A stretch of DNA of 64,000 bases from Vibrio porteresiae DSM 19223 (lineage in GTDB: Bacteria > Pseudomonadota > Gammaproteobacteria > Enterobacterales > Vibrionaceae), in assembly GCF_024347055.1 (NCBI RefSeq), contig NZ_AP024895.1, positions 1,674,001-1,738,000 of the forward strand. Direction: 5' to 3'. Shown piece by piece: positions 1 to 9,072 of this stretch. Position 1 is the first letter of the stretch. Each line of letters opens with the position of its first letter. The position numbers and the translations under genes were made by a program. The notes beneath the pieces are model-generated. The model was not told the origin of the DNA. It worked only from the letters and a program-made list of their open reading frames with translations, and did not search any database.

Positions 1-27
1 TATTTTTCTCTGGGAAAGCTAAAAAAG

Positions 28-579
28 ATGATAAATAAAGATCGAATAAAAAAACTTCGTGCAGGGAAATTCTGGTCGCAAGAACATCTAGCACTTATTG
101 CAGGCATTAGTCTTCGTACTGTTCAAAGAGCAGAAAATGAAGGTAAGTGTTCGTTAGAATCACAGAAAGCACTTGCTGCAGCATTTGAAATTAATGTGGC
201 TGAGTTAAATGTGAAGGTAAGCGCAACGATTTGGGATATAAATGACCCCAAAATAGAGGCTGCTATTTCATGGTTAGAGATTATTAACTCTGGCGAATAT
301 GCTTTGAGTTGGAGTAAAGCTGCCCCCGTTTTTCAAGTAAGAATTCCCAATTCCGCATGGGTAGAAATGATTACTCAAGTTCGTAAACCTTTAGGTCAAA
401 TTATTTCTCGGTCAGTTAAAAGCGCAACTGAGCATAATGCTTTACCTGGAGTAGCAGATGGTGAATATTTCGTTATCGAATTCAGTGCGAGTTACGAGCA
501 AAAAGCGTCGGCACTAGAAACTGTAACATTACAGAAAGTAGCCAGTGAATGGAAAGTGGCAGGGTACTTCATTAATTAA
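28..579 (+). CDS. XRE-family HTH regulator with C-terminal DUF4019
   Basis: The 183-residue protein has an N-terminal helix-turn-helix of the XRE/Cro type (about residues 5–55, with the recognition stretch SLRTVQRAE). Its C-terminal half (about 75–182) matches my memory of DUF4019: a W-L start, a GEYA-SW segment, PLGQ-ISR, LPG-DGEY and a WKVAGYF end. The HTH suggests DNA binding, but the function of DUF4019 is unknown. Only 27 bases lie upstream, so promoter and neighbours cannot be judged. The gene looks more AT-rich than the genes after it. A strong hairpin follows the stop. The domain assignment is from pattern recall, not a search. Confidence 0.8.
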   Translation: MINKDRIKKLRAGKFWSQEHLALIAGISLRTVQRAENEGKCSLESQKALAAAFEINVAELNVKVSATIWDINDPKIEAAISWLEIINSGEYALSWSKAAPVFQVRIPNSAWVEMITQVRKPLGQIISRSVKSATEHNALPGVADGEYFVIEFSASYEQKASALETVTLQKVASEWKVAGYFIN

Positions 580-601
580 GCATATGTAGTGGAGCATATG
601 T

Positions 602-643
602 AGGACACACACCTGTAAAACCACAGAGTTTAGTGTGTGTCCT
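602..643 (+). terminator. Hairpin after the XRE–DUF4019 gene
   Basis: A perfect 11-bp inverted repeat (602–612 and 633–643, AGGACACACAC/GTGTGTGTCCT) encloses a 20-nt loop, 23 nt after the stop codon. No long T-run follows, so it may be a weak or factor-assisted terminator. Just before it the 10-mer GCATATGTAG occurs twice, at 580–589 and 594–603. Confidence 0.5.
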
Positions 644-684
644 CGTTAGGAAAACTTCTCTAGAAACAAACAACGAACTGGAAG

Positions 685-1911
685 TTATTGTTTTTTCTTA
701 CTCTGAAATTGCTTGATGCTTTTCTTCTGATTGGTTCGACGGTTGGCTTGTTTGTCCCTTGGAGCGCGTTTACTTTCACCAGTAGATGGTTTGTCGGTGA
801 CAGGGTAACCCTCTAGTTCCTTTAGTGGCAGTGCGCGTTGGGTGGTTTGTCTGATGGCTGCTAGATAGTCTGTTTCACCATGGCATACAAGAGAGATGGC
901 GATACCTGTTTTGCCAGCTCGTGCTGTGCGTCCGATGCGATGCACATACACTTCTGGGTTTGATGGCAGCTCAAAGTTAATCACAACGGGCAAGTCTTCC
1001 ACATGAATACCGCGAGCGAGCAAGTCTGTAGCGATAAGTACATCAACTTTATGTTCTTTAAACAGATTGAGCGTCGCTTCTCTGTCTGCTTGATCTTTAT
1101 TGCCGTGCAATGCTGCAGTAGAAAGCCCAGCCTTGTTCAGCTTTTTACACAGTGCATCCGCGTTGTCTTTGCTACCGATAAAGACCAATACCTGTTGCCA
1201 ATGGTGCTGTTTAATTTGGTCAATCAGAACGTTGGTTTTGCTCCCTTTATTGACTAAATAGAGGGTCTCTTGAATGGCGTTGGCTTTGATTTCAGTTTGT
1301 GCTACTTGAATAAACTTAGGTTTATTGAGTAGCGCTTTCGCTTTATTTTCAAGTGGTTCTGGGAAAGTCGCGGAAAACATCACTGTCTGACGCTGCGTTG
1401 GTAGCATTTCAATAATGCGCTGAACGTCGTTCCAAAAGCCCATATCTAACATTCTGTCTGCTTCATCTAGCACTAAAGTGCTGATATGGCTCGCATCGAA
1501 TGCGTTTTCAGTTAAGAGTTCGAGCAGTCGACCTGGGGTTGCAACAACTATTTGAGGCCCTTTTGCTAGGTCGGCTTTCTGCAGTTCTTTATCGATACCG
1601 CCACAAAGGCAAAGCGACTGTACATTGAGATGTTGAGCGATGAATCCTAGCGCTTCATTAACCTGAGTCGCCAATTCACGAGTCGGCACAAGGACTAACG
1701 CTTGAAAAGGAGAGGGCGTTTTCATCGCTTGCTCTAACAAAGGAAGACCGTAAGCCAAGGTTTTGCCACTTCCTGTTTGAGCAATCGCAAGTACATCTTG
1801 CTGATGGAGTATCGTTGGAATAGAAAGTGTTTGAATTTCTGTGGGATTGCTAAACGAAGCAGGTAGAGCAGTAACGAGTTTTTGGCTTAGAGGTAGCGTC
1901 GAAAAAAGCAT
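685..1911 (-). CDS. DEAD-box ATP-dependent RNA helicase, RhlE-like
   Basis: A 408-residue superfamily 2 RNA helicase. The motifs appear in order: Walker A AQTGSGKT (44–51), PTRELA, ATPGRL, DEAD at 150–153, SATF and HRIGRTARAG. The tail from about residue 365 is rich in Lys, Arg and Gln (ending QSKKKQ) and probably binds RNA non-specifically. Members of the family unwind short RNA duplexes in ribosome assembly, mRNA decay or cold adaptation. Length and tail resemble the small RhlE-type helicases of Vibrio, but the exact paralogue (RhlE, SrmB or another) cannot be fixed from motifs. It is transcribed alone, convergent with the upstream regulator gene. Confidence 0.9.
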   Translation of the reverse strand: MLFSTLPLSQKLVTALPASFSNPTEIQTLSIPTILHQQDVLAIAQTGSGKTLAYGLPLLEQAMKTPSPFQALVLVPTRELATQVNEALGFIAQHLNVQSLCLCGGIDKELQKADLAKGPQIVVATPGRLLELLTENAFDASHISTLVLDEADRMLDMGFWNDVQRIIEMLPTQRQTVMFSATFPEPLENKAKALLNKPKFIQVAQTEIKANAIQETLYLVNKGSKTNVLIDQIKQHHWQQVLVFIGSKDNADALCKKLNKAGLSTAALHGNKDQADREATLNLFKEHKVDVLIATDLLARGIHVEDLPVVINFELPSNPEVYVHRIGRTARAGKTGIAISLVCHGETDYLAAIRQTTQRALPLKELEGYPVTDKPSTGESKRAPRDKQANRRTNQKKSIKQFQSKKKQ

Positions 1912-2410
1912 TATATTTTTCAGTCTCTTGGAAGATTTTAAACATCATAGACATGGCAGATACGGCGAAAAAAGGATGAATCGCGTTACGAACTGACGCC
2001 GAATTGCTGAGTTAATGGTGCGCACTTTACCACAGTGAGAGAACAAAGTGGCAATTGTTCTAGTGATGGGGGGAAAGGCTTTGGGAATGCATCCTCGTTA
2101 AAATTGTTGGTCATATCCCTAATAACACCCCAAACCCCACCATCACTCCCTAACTAACAGAATTCTTACTGTCTCGCTTTGACTGATTGGACAACTTCAT
2201 AGATAATCCCGTTCTTCTTGAGTGCTGCCGTCCCCAATCGACATCGGTAGCAGGCCATAGCTTGGGTAGTGTGTAGGGATTTAGATTCCCAGTATAAGAT
2301 GGAAAATCAAGGGGTTGTTGTTGATGACCTTGATTGTACGCTGTGGCCAAACCCAGCAGTAGCGCAGAGGAATGTGTTATTGCTCTAAATGAAATAGGAA
2401 AAGAGACACT
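1912..2410. other. Intergenic region between helicase and queD
   Basis: About 500 bases separate the divergently transcribed helicase and queD genes, so both promoters must lie here. I see no convincing gene, tRNA or riboswitch. A reverse-strand open stretch (about 2150–2400) lacks a plausible start with a ribosome binding site and resembles no family I know. A small RNA or long leader cannot be excluded. Confidence 0.4.
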
Positions 2411-2776
2411 ATGTCACATGCAGAGTTGTATAAAGAGTTTATGTTTGAAGCGGCGCACTTTTTGCCGCACGTTCCTGAAGGCCACAAATGCGGCCGCTTG
2501 CATGGACACTCATGGTTGATTCGCTTGTACATCTACGGAGAAGTGGATGCACACACTGGTTTCGTTCAAGACTTCGGTGAAATTAAGCAGATATTTGCCC
2601 CAATTTATGACCAACTTGATCACCATTATCTCAATGAAATTCCTGGCTTGGAGAACCCAACCAGTGAAGTGTTGGCTAAATGGGTATTTGATAAATTGAA
2701 GCCGCTGCTGCCTTTACTCAGCAAAGTAGAAATTAAAGAAACCTGTACCGCAGGTTGTATCTACTCTGGTCAATAA
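2411..2776 (+). CDS. queD: 6-carboxy-5,6,7,8-tetrahydropterin synthase QueD
   Basis: A 121-residue PTPS/QueD-family enzyme that converts 7,8-dihydroneopterin triphosphate to 6-carboxytetrahydropterin, an early step in queuosine (7-deazaguanine tRNA base) synthesis. The zinc-binding histidines are visible as H16 and the H31-G-H33 pair, and the catalytic cysteine is C27 in GHKCGRLHGH. The length matches bacterial QueD. The start is the ATG after a purine-rich AGGAAAAGAGA stretch. It appears monocistronic and ends at a strong hairpin terminator about 45 nt downstream. Confidence 0.93.
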   Translation: MSHAELYKEFMFEAAHFLPHVPEGHKCGRLHGHSWLIRLYIYGEVDAHTGFVQDFGEIKQIFAPIYDQLDHHYLNEIPGLENPTSEVLAKWVFDKLKPLLPLLSKVEIKETCTAGCIYSGQ

Positions 2777-2820
2777 CGCATTCTGACCAATCAAAGACAG
2801 TCAAGTTATCCAGATTAAAA

Positions 2821-2849
2821 AGAGGTTACCGATTCGGTAACCTCTTTTC
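2821..2849. terminator. Bidirectional terminator between queD and the efflux operon
   Basis: A perfect 11-bp stem (2821–2831 AGAGGTTACCG, 2835–2845 CGGTAACCTCT) closes a 3-nt loop. It is followed by T's on the + strand and flanked by A's on the other side. It can serve both queD and the convergent outer-membrane-factor gene. Confidence 0.85.
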
Positions 2850-2912
2850 GTTGCAAGGGAATAAAGTCAAACGACGCTACTCTCTGTGTGATACTTTACT
2901 CATCGCTAAGCT

Positions 2913-4340
2913 CTATTTGCTTTGATTAGACTCGATATTTGTGGTCGCCTTAATCAGTTCTTGATCATCTTGCATCACATCATCACCGCCAAGGGTTTGA
3001 TAGATGGTGGCAAGATTGACTAACTGGTTATAGCGGTTTTCAAGCATAGAGGCTTTCGCGCTGCGGGTATTTTCTTGCGCATCCAACAAATCGGTAATGC
3101 CAATCGCACCGTGGTCATACTGACTACGATAAATACGTTCTGCTTCCGCTGACGCATTGTATTGCTCCTGCAATTTACCTTGTTGAACTTGATAGTTAAT
3201 GCGCGCTGATAGAGCGTTATCCACATCTTCGAACGCTTCGTATAAAGTCTTGCGATAAGTAACGATGGCAGACTGATACTTCACTTTAGCGATGTCTTTA
3301 TTGATCTGCATTTCGTTCCAACTTAAGAACGGCAGCGTCAGTTCAGCGCCAAGTGTCCCAATCGGGTCACGCAGCAGGTTTTTCAGTTGATTAGATGAAC
3401 CACCCAGCGCGCCTGTGAGCGAAATGCCCGGCAAGTACGATGCATCGGTGGCATTTTCTGTTGCCAGTGCCGATTTAAGGCTAAACAGTGCGGATTTTAC
3501 ATCTGGGCGACGTGTCAGCAGCTCAGCAGGAATGCCCGGTTCGATATTCGGTAAAGCACCATCGGGAAGGGCATTAATGGTCAAATCCATTTTCTGCGGT
3601 GGCTGGTTGAACAAAATGGCCAATGCATTTTGTGCCTCAACCAATTGTTGAATGTAAGTGCTATTGGTCGCTTCCAAAGCGTAAAGCGCCCGCTGCGCTT
3701 CCAGAATATTAAGACGCGATACCGAACCATTTTTGTACTGGCTTTGCGTCATATTCAGGGTTTCACGGGCATCTTTGATGTCGCTTTCACTCAACGCAAT
3801 GCGCTGGGTGAGATAGCCAACTTGCCAATAGAGCTGCGCGGTGGTGGCAACTAATGTTTGCGCTGTCGATTCAAGATCTTGTTTGCTGGCAAGGGCTGAC
3901 CACTCGCTGGCATCAGCAGTGCGTGAGAGTTTTCCCCACAGATCCACTTCATAACTTACCGATAAATCCGTGGAGTAACTGGTTGAACTAGAACCATTCT
4001 TTAACGATTTGCTTTTTGAGGCGCTGGTGGATGAAGAGAGTTCTGGATAGAGCTCGTTATTATCCAAACGTGCTTCCAAGCGAGCTTGACGTAGAGTTAA
4101 TGCTGCAATCGCCAAATCGTTATTGGATTTCAAAACCTGATCAACCAGCTGATTGAGCTGAGGATCGTTAAACTGTTTCCACCACTGACTAGTAATGGCG
4201 TGTTGTGCCTGATACTGACCATGCTGCCATTGGGCAGGCGTTTGAGTTTGCGGCGTTTCAAATGGGGTGTGCTGAGCACATCCTGCGACCAACGCCACAC
4301 TAAGGGCGAGGGTAGAAAGTTTCAATGTTGTCATTGTCAT
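2913..4340 (-). CDS. Outer-membrane efflux lipoprotein, TolC/NodT family
   Basis: A 475-residue outer membrane factor. The N-terminus is a lipoprotein signal peptide with lipobox LVAGC (Cys21), so it is probably lipid-anchored as in NodT/OprM-type channels. The remainder has the two internally repeated TolC-family halves, rich in Ala, Gln and Asn with long heptad-like helices (for example the LDAQENTRSAKAS segment near the C-terminus). It follows macB by 6 nt on the same strand and should form the outer-membrane exit duct for MacAB. Enterobacterial MacAB uses a TolC encoded elsewhere; here a dedicated channel gene is part of the operon. A second in-frame ATG six bases downstream is an equally plausible start. 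Confidence 0.9.
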   Translation of the reverse strand: MTMTTLKLSTLALSVALVAGCAQHTPFETPQTQTPAQWQHGQYQAQHAITSQWWKQFNDPQLNQLVDQVLKSNNDLAIAALTLRQARLEARLDNNELYPELSSSTSASKSKSLKNGSSSTSYSTDLSVSYEVDLWGKLSRTADASEWSALASKQDLESTAQTLVATTAQLYWQVGYLTQRIALSESDIKDARETLNMTQSQYKNGSVSRLNILEAQRALYALEATNSTYIQQLVEAQNALAILFNQPPQKMDLTINALPDGALPNIEPGIPAELLTRRPDVKSALFSLKSALATENATDASYLPGISLTGALGGSSNQLKNLLRDPIGTLGAELTLPFLSWNEMQINKDIAKVKYQSAIVTYRKTLYEAFEDVDNALSARINYQVQQGKLQEQYNASAEAERIYRSQYDHGAIGITDLLDAQENTRSAKASMLENRYNQLVNLATIYQTLGGDDVMQDDQELIKATTNIESNQSK

Positions 4341-4346
4341 CTCTTG

Positions 4347-6305
4347 TTACTCCCGAGCCAGTGCATCGATAGGGTTAAGCTGTGCTGCGTTGCGCGCTGG
4401 TAGATAACCAAACAGCACCCCGATTAGGGTTGAGCAGACAAATGCAGAGACAATCGATGTGGTGGAGTAAACCATAGTAAAGCTGCTACCACTCACGGAA
4501 ATGATGATACCGACCAGATAAGCCACGGCGATACCCAGCGCACCGCCACATAAGCAGACCAAAATCGCCTCGATCAAAAATTGACGCAAAATATCCCCTT
4601 GGCGTGCACCAACCGCCATGCGGACCCCGATTTCACGCGTACGTTCGGTGACCGACACTAGCATGATGTTCATCACGCCAATCCCACCAACAATCAATGA
4701 GATAACCGCGATGGCTGAAATCAGCAGGGTCATGGTTTGCGTGGTTTTTTGGATGTTTTGCTGAATGGCATCGGTATTAATGGTAAAGAAATCCTGTGTA
4801 CCGTGGCGCATCTTGAGCAAGGATATGATTGCTTGTTCACCTGCAGCACTCGGCGTGTTTTCATCCACTCGCACAGTGATACGGTCGAGATAGTGCTGAC
4901 CTAACATACGTGAACTTACAGTGGTGTACGGTAACCAAATATTGAGCGAGTCACTGTTACCAAAGGCACTCTCTTTCGCCTTCGTTACCCCGATAATACG
5001 CACTGGTAAGTTGCCAGCAAAAATGATTTTGCCGAGCGGGTTTTCGTGTGGGAAGAGTGATTTTAAGGTGTTGTTATCAATGACCGCTTCTTGAGCAATT
5101 TCACTGACGCTATCGTTATCCCAAAACTGTCCATAAGCCAACTCATAGCCGCGAACACGGAAATACTCAGGCCCAACCCCTTGTACGGTTGCCGTTACTG
5201 CTTGGCTGGAATAGCGCAGCGTCACAGAGGTACTCATGTAAGGCGTCACACTATCGATAATCGATAAGTTTTTCAGCGCCGAGGCATCTTGGTCGGTCAA
5301 GGTACGAATTCGTCCAGAACGTCGGTCACCAAAGCCGGTACCGGGCATAATATCAATGGTGTTGGTTCCCATCGATTGGATGTTCTTTAAGATCGCTTGT
5401 TGCGAGCCATTACCCAGAGCAACCACAGAAACGACGGACGCGATACCGATGATGATCCCAAGCATGGTTAAGAAGGTGCGCAGACGATGGTTAGACATCG
5501 CCAGCAGCGCCATTTTTAATGCTTCCCAAAAACCATCAAACAGGCGCTTACTGCTGTTGAGGGTATTGTGTGATGTGTGCTGTGGACCTTCGTCTGCGTC
5601 GAGATCAATGTCGGTCTCTTTGGTGACAGTGTCACTTAAAATCTTGCCGTCTTTGATTTCGATAATGCGGTCGGCGTACTGAGCCACTTTTTTATCGTGA
5701 GTAACGATAATGATGGTGTGACCCACCTGATGCAGCTCTTGCAGCAGTTGCATCATTTCTGAGCCGCTTTTACTGTCCAATGCCCCAGTCGGTTCGTCGG
5801 CAAGAATAACGTCACCGCCGTTAATTAACGCGCGTGCAACGGATACCCTTTGCTGCTGACCACCACTTAACTGGTTTGGTTTGTGATCCATACGGTCGTC
5901 CAAACCCAGGCGTTGGAGTAGGGTGCTAGCACGTTCTTGGCGCGATTTTTTATCGTAGCCAGCGTAAATGGCCGGTACTTCGACGTTTCCCATCGCAGTT
6001 AAATCACCAAGCAGGTGATAACGTTGGAAAATAAAACCGAAATACTCGCGGCGCAGGCGTGCCAATTGGTCAGAATCCATTGTGGAAGTGTCCTGACCAT
6101 TAATGAAGTATTGACCTTCGCTCGGCTGATCAAGGCAACCGAGAATGTTCATTAGCGTCGACTTACCAGAGCCTGACGCCCCCACAATCGCCACCATTTC
6201 ACCACGTTCAATGGTGAGGTTAACGTCGTTGAGGACGATGAGCTTCTCTTCGCCAGCGGCGAAAGAGCGGTAAACGTGTCGAATATCAAGTAAAGCTTCA
6301 GACAT
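4347..6305 (-). CDS. macB: MacB-type efflux ABC transporter (ATPase–permease)
   Basis: A 652-residue fused ABC transporter. The N-terminal ATPase has Walker A GASGSGKST (42–50), signature LSGGQ (146–150), Walker B ending LADEP (168–172) and an H-loop VTHD. A linker leads to the first membrane helix (about 270–295), then the large periplasmic MacB domain, then three C-terminal helices with the FtsX-like motif REIGVRMAVGAR. Homologues are mechanotransmission pumps that drive periplasmic substrates (macrolides, toxins, lipids or siderophores) through a TolC-type duct. The substrate cannot be told from sequence. The start overlaps the macA stop (TAATG), showing translational coupling. Confidence 0.93.
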   Translation of the reverse strand: MSEALLDIRHVYRSFAAGEEKLIVLNDVNLTIERGEMVAIVGASGSGKSTLMNILGCLDQPSEGQYFINGQDTSTMDSDQLARLRREYFGFIFQRYHLLGDLTAMGNVEVPAIYAGYDKKSRQERASTLLQRLGLDDRMDHKPNQLSGGQQQRVSVARALINGGDVILADEPTGALDSKSGSEMMQLLQELHQVGHTIIIVTHDKKVAQYADRIIEIKDGKILSDTVTKETDIDLDADEGPQHTSHNTLNSSKRLFDGFWEALKMALLAMSNHRLRTFLTMLGIIIGIASVVSVVALGNGSQQAILKNIQSMGTNTIDIMPGTGFGDRRSGRIRTLTDQDASALKNLSIIDSVTPYMSTSVTLRYSSQAVTATVQGVGPEYFRVRGYELAYGQFWDNDSVSEIAQEAVIDNNTLKSLFPHENPLGKIIFAGNLPVRIIGVTKAKESAFGNSDSLNIWLPYTTVSSRMLGQHYLDRITVRVDENTPSAAGEQAIISLLKMRHGTQDFFTINTDAIQQNIQKTTQTMTLLISAIAVISLIVGGIGVMNIMLVSVTERTREIGVRMAVGARQGDILRQFLIEAILVCLCGGALGIAVAYLVGIIISVSGSSFTMVYSTTSIVSAFVCSTLIGVLFGYLPARNAAQLNPIDALARE

Positions 6306-7489
6306 TAAAACATCCTTGGTCCACGCATGCGATTAGTGAAGGTGTCACCGCTTGGTACACCCAAAACAACCTGATCGCCTTCTTTGAGGCCAGATAAAAT
6401 TTCTGCGTTTACTTTATTGTTGATACCCACTTTCACATCACGATTAACGACTTTACCATTTTCAAGAACTGGAACTTGGTACTGAGATTCGCCTTTAGGT
6501 CCCGGTTGTTTCACTAACACTTGTGCTGGAACCAATAACGCTTCTTCGGACTTTTTCAATACGATCGAAACTTGCGCTGTCATACCAATACGCAATACTC
6601 GGTCTGGGTTATCGATATCAAACAAGCCGTAGTAGTAAATGGCTTCATCATCTTCCACAGTAAGGTCTTGGTCATCGCCATCCATCAGGGTTGGACCGGG
6701 TTCAATCGCGCGTAATGTGGCATGAAAACGTTTGTTCGGTTTACCCAAAATGGTGAAGTAGACTTCCATACCCGGTTTGACGTTAACGACATCCGCTTCA
6801 GAAATTTGCGCTTTTACCGTCATTTTATTGAGTTGAGCCAGTTCAATAATGGTTGGCGTAGATTGATTCGAGTTAACGGTTTGGCCTTCGGATACTGCGG
6901 TGTACACCACAGTACCATCAATAGGTGCAGAGATGGTGGTGTAGCCCAAATCAACTTTCGCGGTATCGACACTGATAACTGCTTGATCGATTTCCGCTTT
7001 TAACTCTTCCGCTTCTGCCTGATAAACCGCGAGGTTCGCTTCGGCTGTTTCATAATCGGAGCGGGAGCTCGCGTTATCTTTCAACATCGCTTTTTGACGG
7101 TTGAATTCCGCTTGAGCCTGACGAATTTGTGCTTCTTTAGCACGTAATTGCGCTTTTAAACTGGTCAGTGATGCTTCGGCTTCTTTCAAACTGTTTTGTT
7201 GGGTTAGGCTATCGATTTGGGCAACCAATTGGCCTTTCTTGATGTCATCACCAAGATTTACCGCCAGTTTTTGAATCTGCCCGGAAACTTGAGCACCGAC
7301 TTCCACCAATTTAGACGCTTGTAAAATACCAGTGGCGACCACGGTGTCTTCAATGCTATGGCGGGTAACAGGTTGAGTCGCGTATTGCGGCGCTTCTTCT
7401 TTAGGATAGAAGTAGTAAGTTGCACCTCCAGCTAACGCCAAAGCAATGGCAGCAATCACGAGGTTTTTGGGTTTGAACATCTTAGGCAT
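6305..7489 (-). CDS. macA: MacA-type periplasmic adaptor (membrane fusion protein)
   Basis: A 394-residue periplasmic adaptor with one N-terminal membrane anchor (about 8–28, ALALAGGATYYFY), a split biotinyl-lipoyl domain (VGAQVSGQIQKL; later TISAPIDGTVV), a helical hairpin rich in Ala, Gln and Lys (about 100–180), and beta-barrel and membrane-proximal domains. It bridges MacB and the outer-membrane channel and stimulates the ATPase in known systems. It is first in the macA–macB–OMF operon; the promoter should lie in 7490–7600. Confidence 0.92.
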   Translation of the reverse strand: MPKMFKPKNLVIAAIALALAGGATYYFYPKEEAPQYATQPVTRHSIEDTVVATGILQASKLVEVGAQVSGQIQKLAVNLGDDIKKGQLVAQIDSLTQQNSLKEAEASLTSLKAQLRAKEAQIRQAQAEFNRQKAMLKDNASSRSDYETAEANLAVYQAEAEELKAEIDQAVISVDTAKVDLGYTTISAPIDGTVVYTAVSEGQTVNSNQSTPTIIELAQLNKMTVKAQISEADVVNVKPGMEVYFTILGKPNKRFHATLRAIEPGPTLMDGDDQDLTVEDDEAIYYYGLFDIDNPDRVLRIGMTAQVSIVLKKSEEALLVPAQVLVKQPGPKGESQYQVPVLENGKVVNRDVKVGINNKVNAEILSGLKEGDQVVLGVPSGDTFTNRMRGPRMF

Positions 7490-7610
7490 AGGGGAACATC
7501 AGCTTATTATCTAAATGCAAATTGATCTCATCATTTATAAAACGAATAGCGTAAGAAACAAACCTCTATCCACGTAAAACTTGGTAAATCGCACGGAAAC
7601 AAAATAAAAA

Positions 7611-7637
7611 AAGCCTGAAATCAGAGATTTCAGGCTT
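7611..7637 (-). terminator. Terminator of sdaA
   Basis: A perfect 12-bp stem (7611–7622/7626–7637, AAGCCTGAAATC/GATTTCAGGCTT) with an AGA loop lies 24 nt after the sdaA stop. It is followed on the minus strand by a T-rich run (A's at 7601–7610 of the + strand). Confidence 0.88.
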
Positions 7638-7660
7638 ATATTTGTTCGTTTACTGAATGA

Positions 7661-9022
7661 TTAACAAATCACTTTTACAGCTAGACCACCTTGAGAGGTT
7701 TCGCGGTATTTCGCGTTCATGTCTTTACCGGTTTCGAACATGGTTTCAATCACTTTATCAAGAGACACACGCGGTGCAGATGAGCGACGCATTGCCATAC
7801 GAGTTGAGTTGATTGCTTTTACCGCAGCGATACCGTTACGTTCGATACAAGGTACTTGAACTTGTCCTGCAACAGGGTCGCACGTTAAGCCAAGGTTATG
7901 TTCCATCGCAATTTCTGCGGCCATACACACTTGCTCTGGGCTACCGCCAAGAAGTTCAGCAAGGCCAGCTGCTGCCATAGAACATGCTACGCCCACTTCA
8001 CCCTGACAGCCCACTTCAGCACCAGAGATCGACGCGTTTTGTTTGTACAAACCACCGACTGCGCCAGAAGCGGCAAAGTAACGGATGTAATCTTTTTCGG
8101 TCACGGTTTGGATAAACTTATCATAATAAGCCAATACCGCTGGAATGATGCCGCATGCGCCGTTGGTTGGCGCAGTCACAACTCGACCACCCGCGGCGTT
8201 CTCTTCGTTGACCGCGAAAGCGTACATGTTAACCCAGTCAACCACCGCCATTGGGTCGTTGGTTAACTTTTCTGAAGTCAGTAGCTGTTGGTGAAGAGCC
8301 GCTGCGCGACGAGGTACACGTAGTGGACCCGGCAAGATACCCTCGGTACTCATACCGCGTTCCATACAATCACTCATGGTTTTCCATACAGCGCCAAAGT
8401 AGTCTTTCACTTCTTGGTCGCTATGAATGGCTTTTTCATTGCGCATCACTAGGGTACTAATAGATAAACCGTGTTCGTGACATTGATTGACTAACTCTTC
8501 CGCGCTGCGGAAAGGGTGAGGGAGTTGCACTGCGGTTTCAAGAGACTGACCAAAGTGTTCTTCATCAACGATAAACCCACCACCAATACTGTAGTAAGTT
8601 TTTGAATAAATGACGTTATCGCCTTGCCATGCGTGAATTTGCATGCCGTTTTCATGTAGTGAAAGGTTAGACTTATGAAAATTCATCCCGCCTTCACGTG
8701 GAAAATCAACAACATGATTAAAACAGTCAATAGCTAAGCGCTCAGTTTGTTCAACTTGAGCAATAAAGCCTGGAATGGCATCAATATCAACCGATTCTGG
8801 CGTGTTGCCCGCCAAACCCATGATGATAGCGATATCCGTGTGGTGACCTTTCCCTGTCAGTGATAGTGATCCGTAAACATCAACGGTGAATTTCTCCACT
8901 TGATGTAGTTTTCCTTGAACATGCAGATCATCAATAAATTGTTTGCCAGCCTTCATTGGACCCACGGTGTGAGAGCTTGAAGGACCAACTCCAATTTTAT
9001 AGATATCAAAGACACTGATCAT
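7661..9022 (-). CDS. sdaA: L-serine ammonia-lyase (L-serine dehydratase)
   Basis: A 453-residue iron–sulfur L-serine deaminase that converts L-serine to pyruvate and ammonia. It starts with the family's signature N-terminus MISVFDIYKIGVGPSSSHT. It carries the conserved segments TNGACGIIPAV, SGAEVGCQGEVG and GLTCDPVAGQVQVPC, whose cysteines are expected to hold the [4Fe-4S] cluster that activates serine. Length equals E. coli SdaA. It lies 96 nt downstream of sdaC on the same strand, so uptake and deamination are paired. A terminator-like hairpin sits between them, and its T-run touches the sdaA ribosome binding site (GAGGT), so sdaA expression may depend on readthrough. Confidence 0.96.
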   Translation of the reverse strand: MISVFDIYKIGVGPSSSHTVGPMKAGKQFIDDLHVQGKLHQVEKFTVDVYGSLSLTGKGHHTDIAIIMGLAGNTPESVDIDAIPGFIAQVEQTERLAIDCFNHVVDFPREGGMNFHKSNLSLHENGMQIHAWQGDNVIYSKTYYSIGGGFIVDEEHFGQSLETAVQLPHPFRSAEELVNQCHEHGLSISTLVMRNEKAIHSDQEVKDYFGAVWKTMSDCMERGMSTEGILPGPLRVPRRAAALHQQLLTSEKLTNDPMAVVDWVNMYAFAVNEENAAGGRVVTAPTNGACGIIPAVLAYYDKFIQTVTEKDYIRYFAASGAVGGLYKQNASISGAEVGCQGEVGVACSMAAAGLAELLGGSPEQVCMAAEIAMEHNLGLTCDPVAGQVQVPCIERNGIAAVKAINSTRMAMRRSSAPRVSLDKVIETMFETGKDMNAKYRETSQGGLAVKVIC

Positions 9023-9040
9023 GCTGATTACCTCAAAAAT

Positions 9041-9072
9041 AAGCCTCCCTCATCGCACGCTAAGGGAGGCTT
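9041..9072 (-). terminator. Intercistronic terminator/attenuator between sdaC and sdaA
   Basis: A perfect 10-bp GC-rich stem (9041–9050 and 9063–9072, AAGCCTCCCT/AGGGAGGCTT) has a 12-nt loop. On the minus strand it is followed at once by ATTTTTGAGG, a U-tract running into the sdaA Shine–Dalgarno sequence. It probably ends most sdaC transcripts. Confidence 0.78.

Noticed and set aside
580..660. Integron attC-like site after the first gene
   Set aside because: The inverted repeat and a GTTAGGA suggested a cassette end, but the core-site consensus (GTTRRRY with matching partner) is not met and no second cassette is seen.
1003..1257. Forward frames inside the helicase and other long genes
   Set aside because: These lie opposite well-supported genes and have no independent start signals or family resemblance.
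2150..2410. Reverse-strand open frame upstream of queD
   Set aside because: It is open with a mildly hydrophobic start (LLLGLATAY) but has no ATG or GTG with a ribosome binding site and resembles no known family. It is probably chance.
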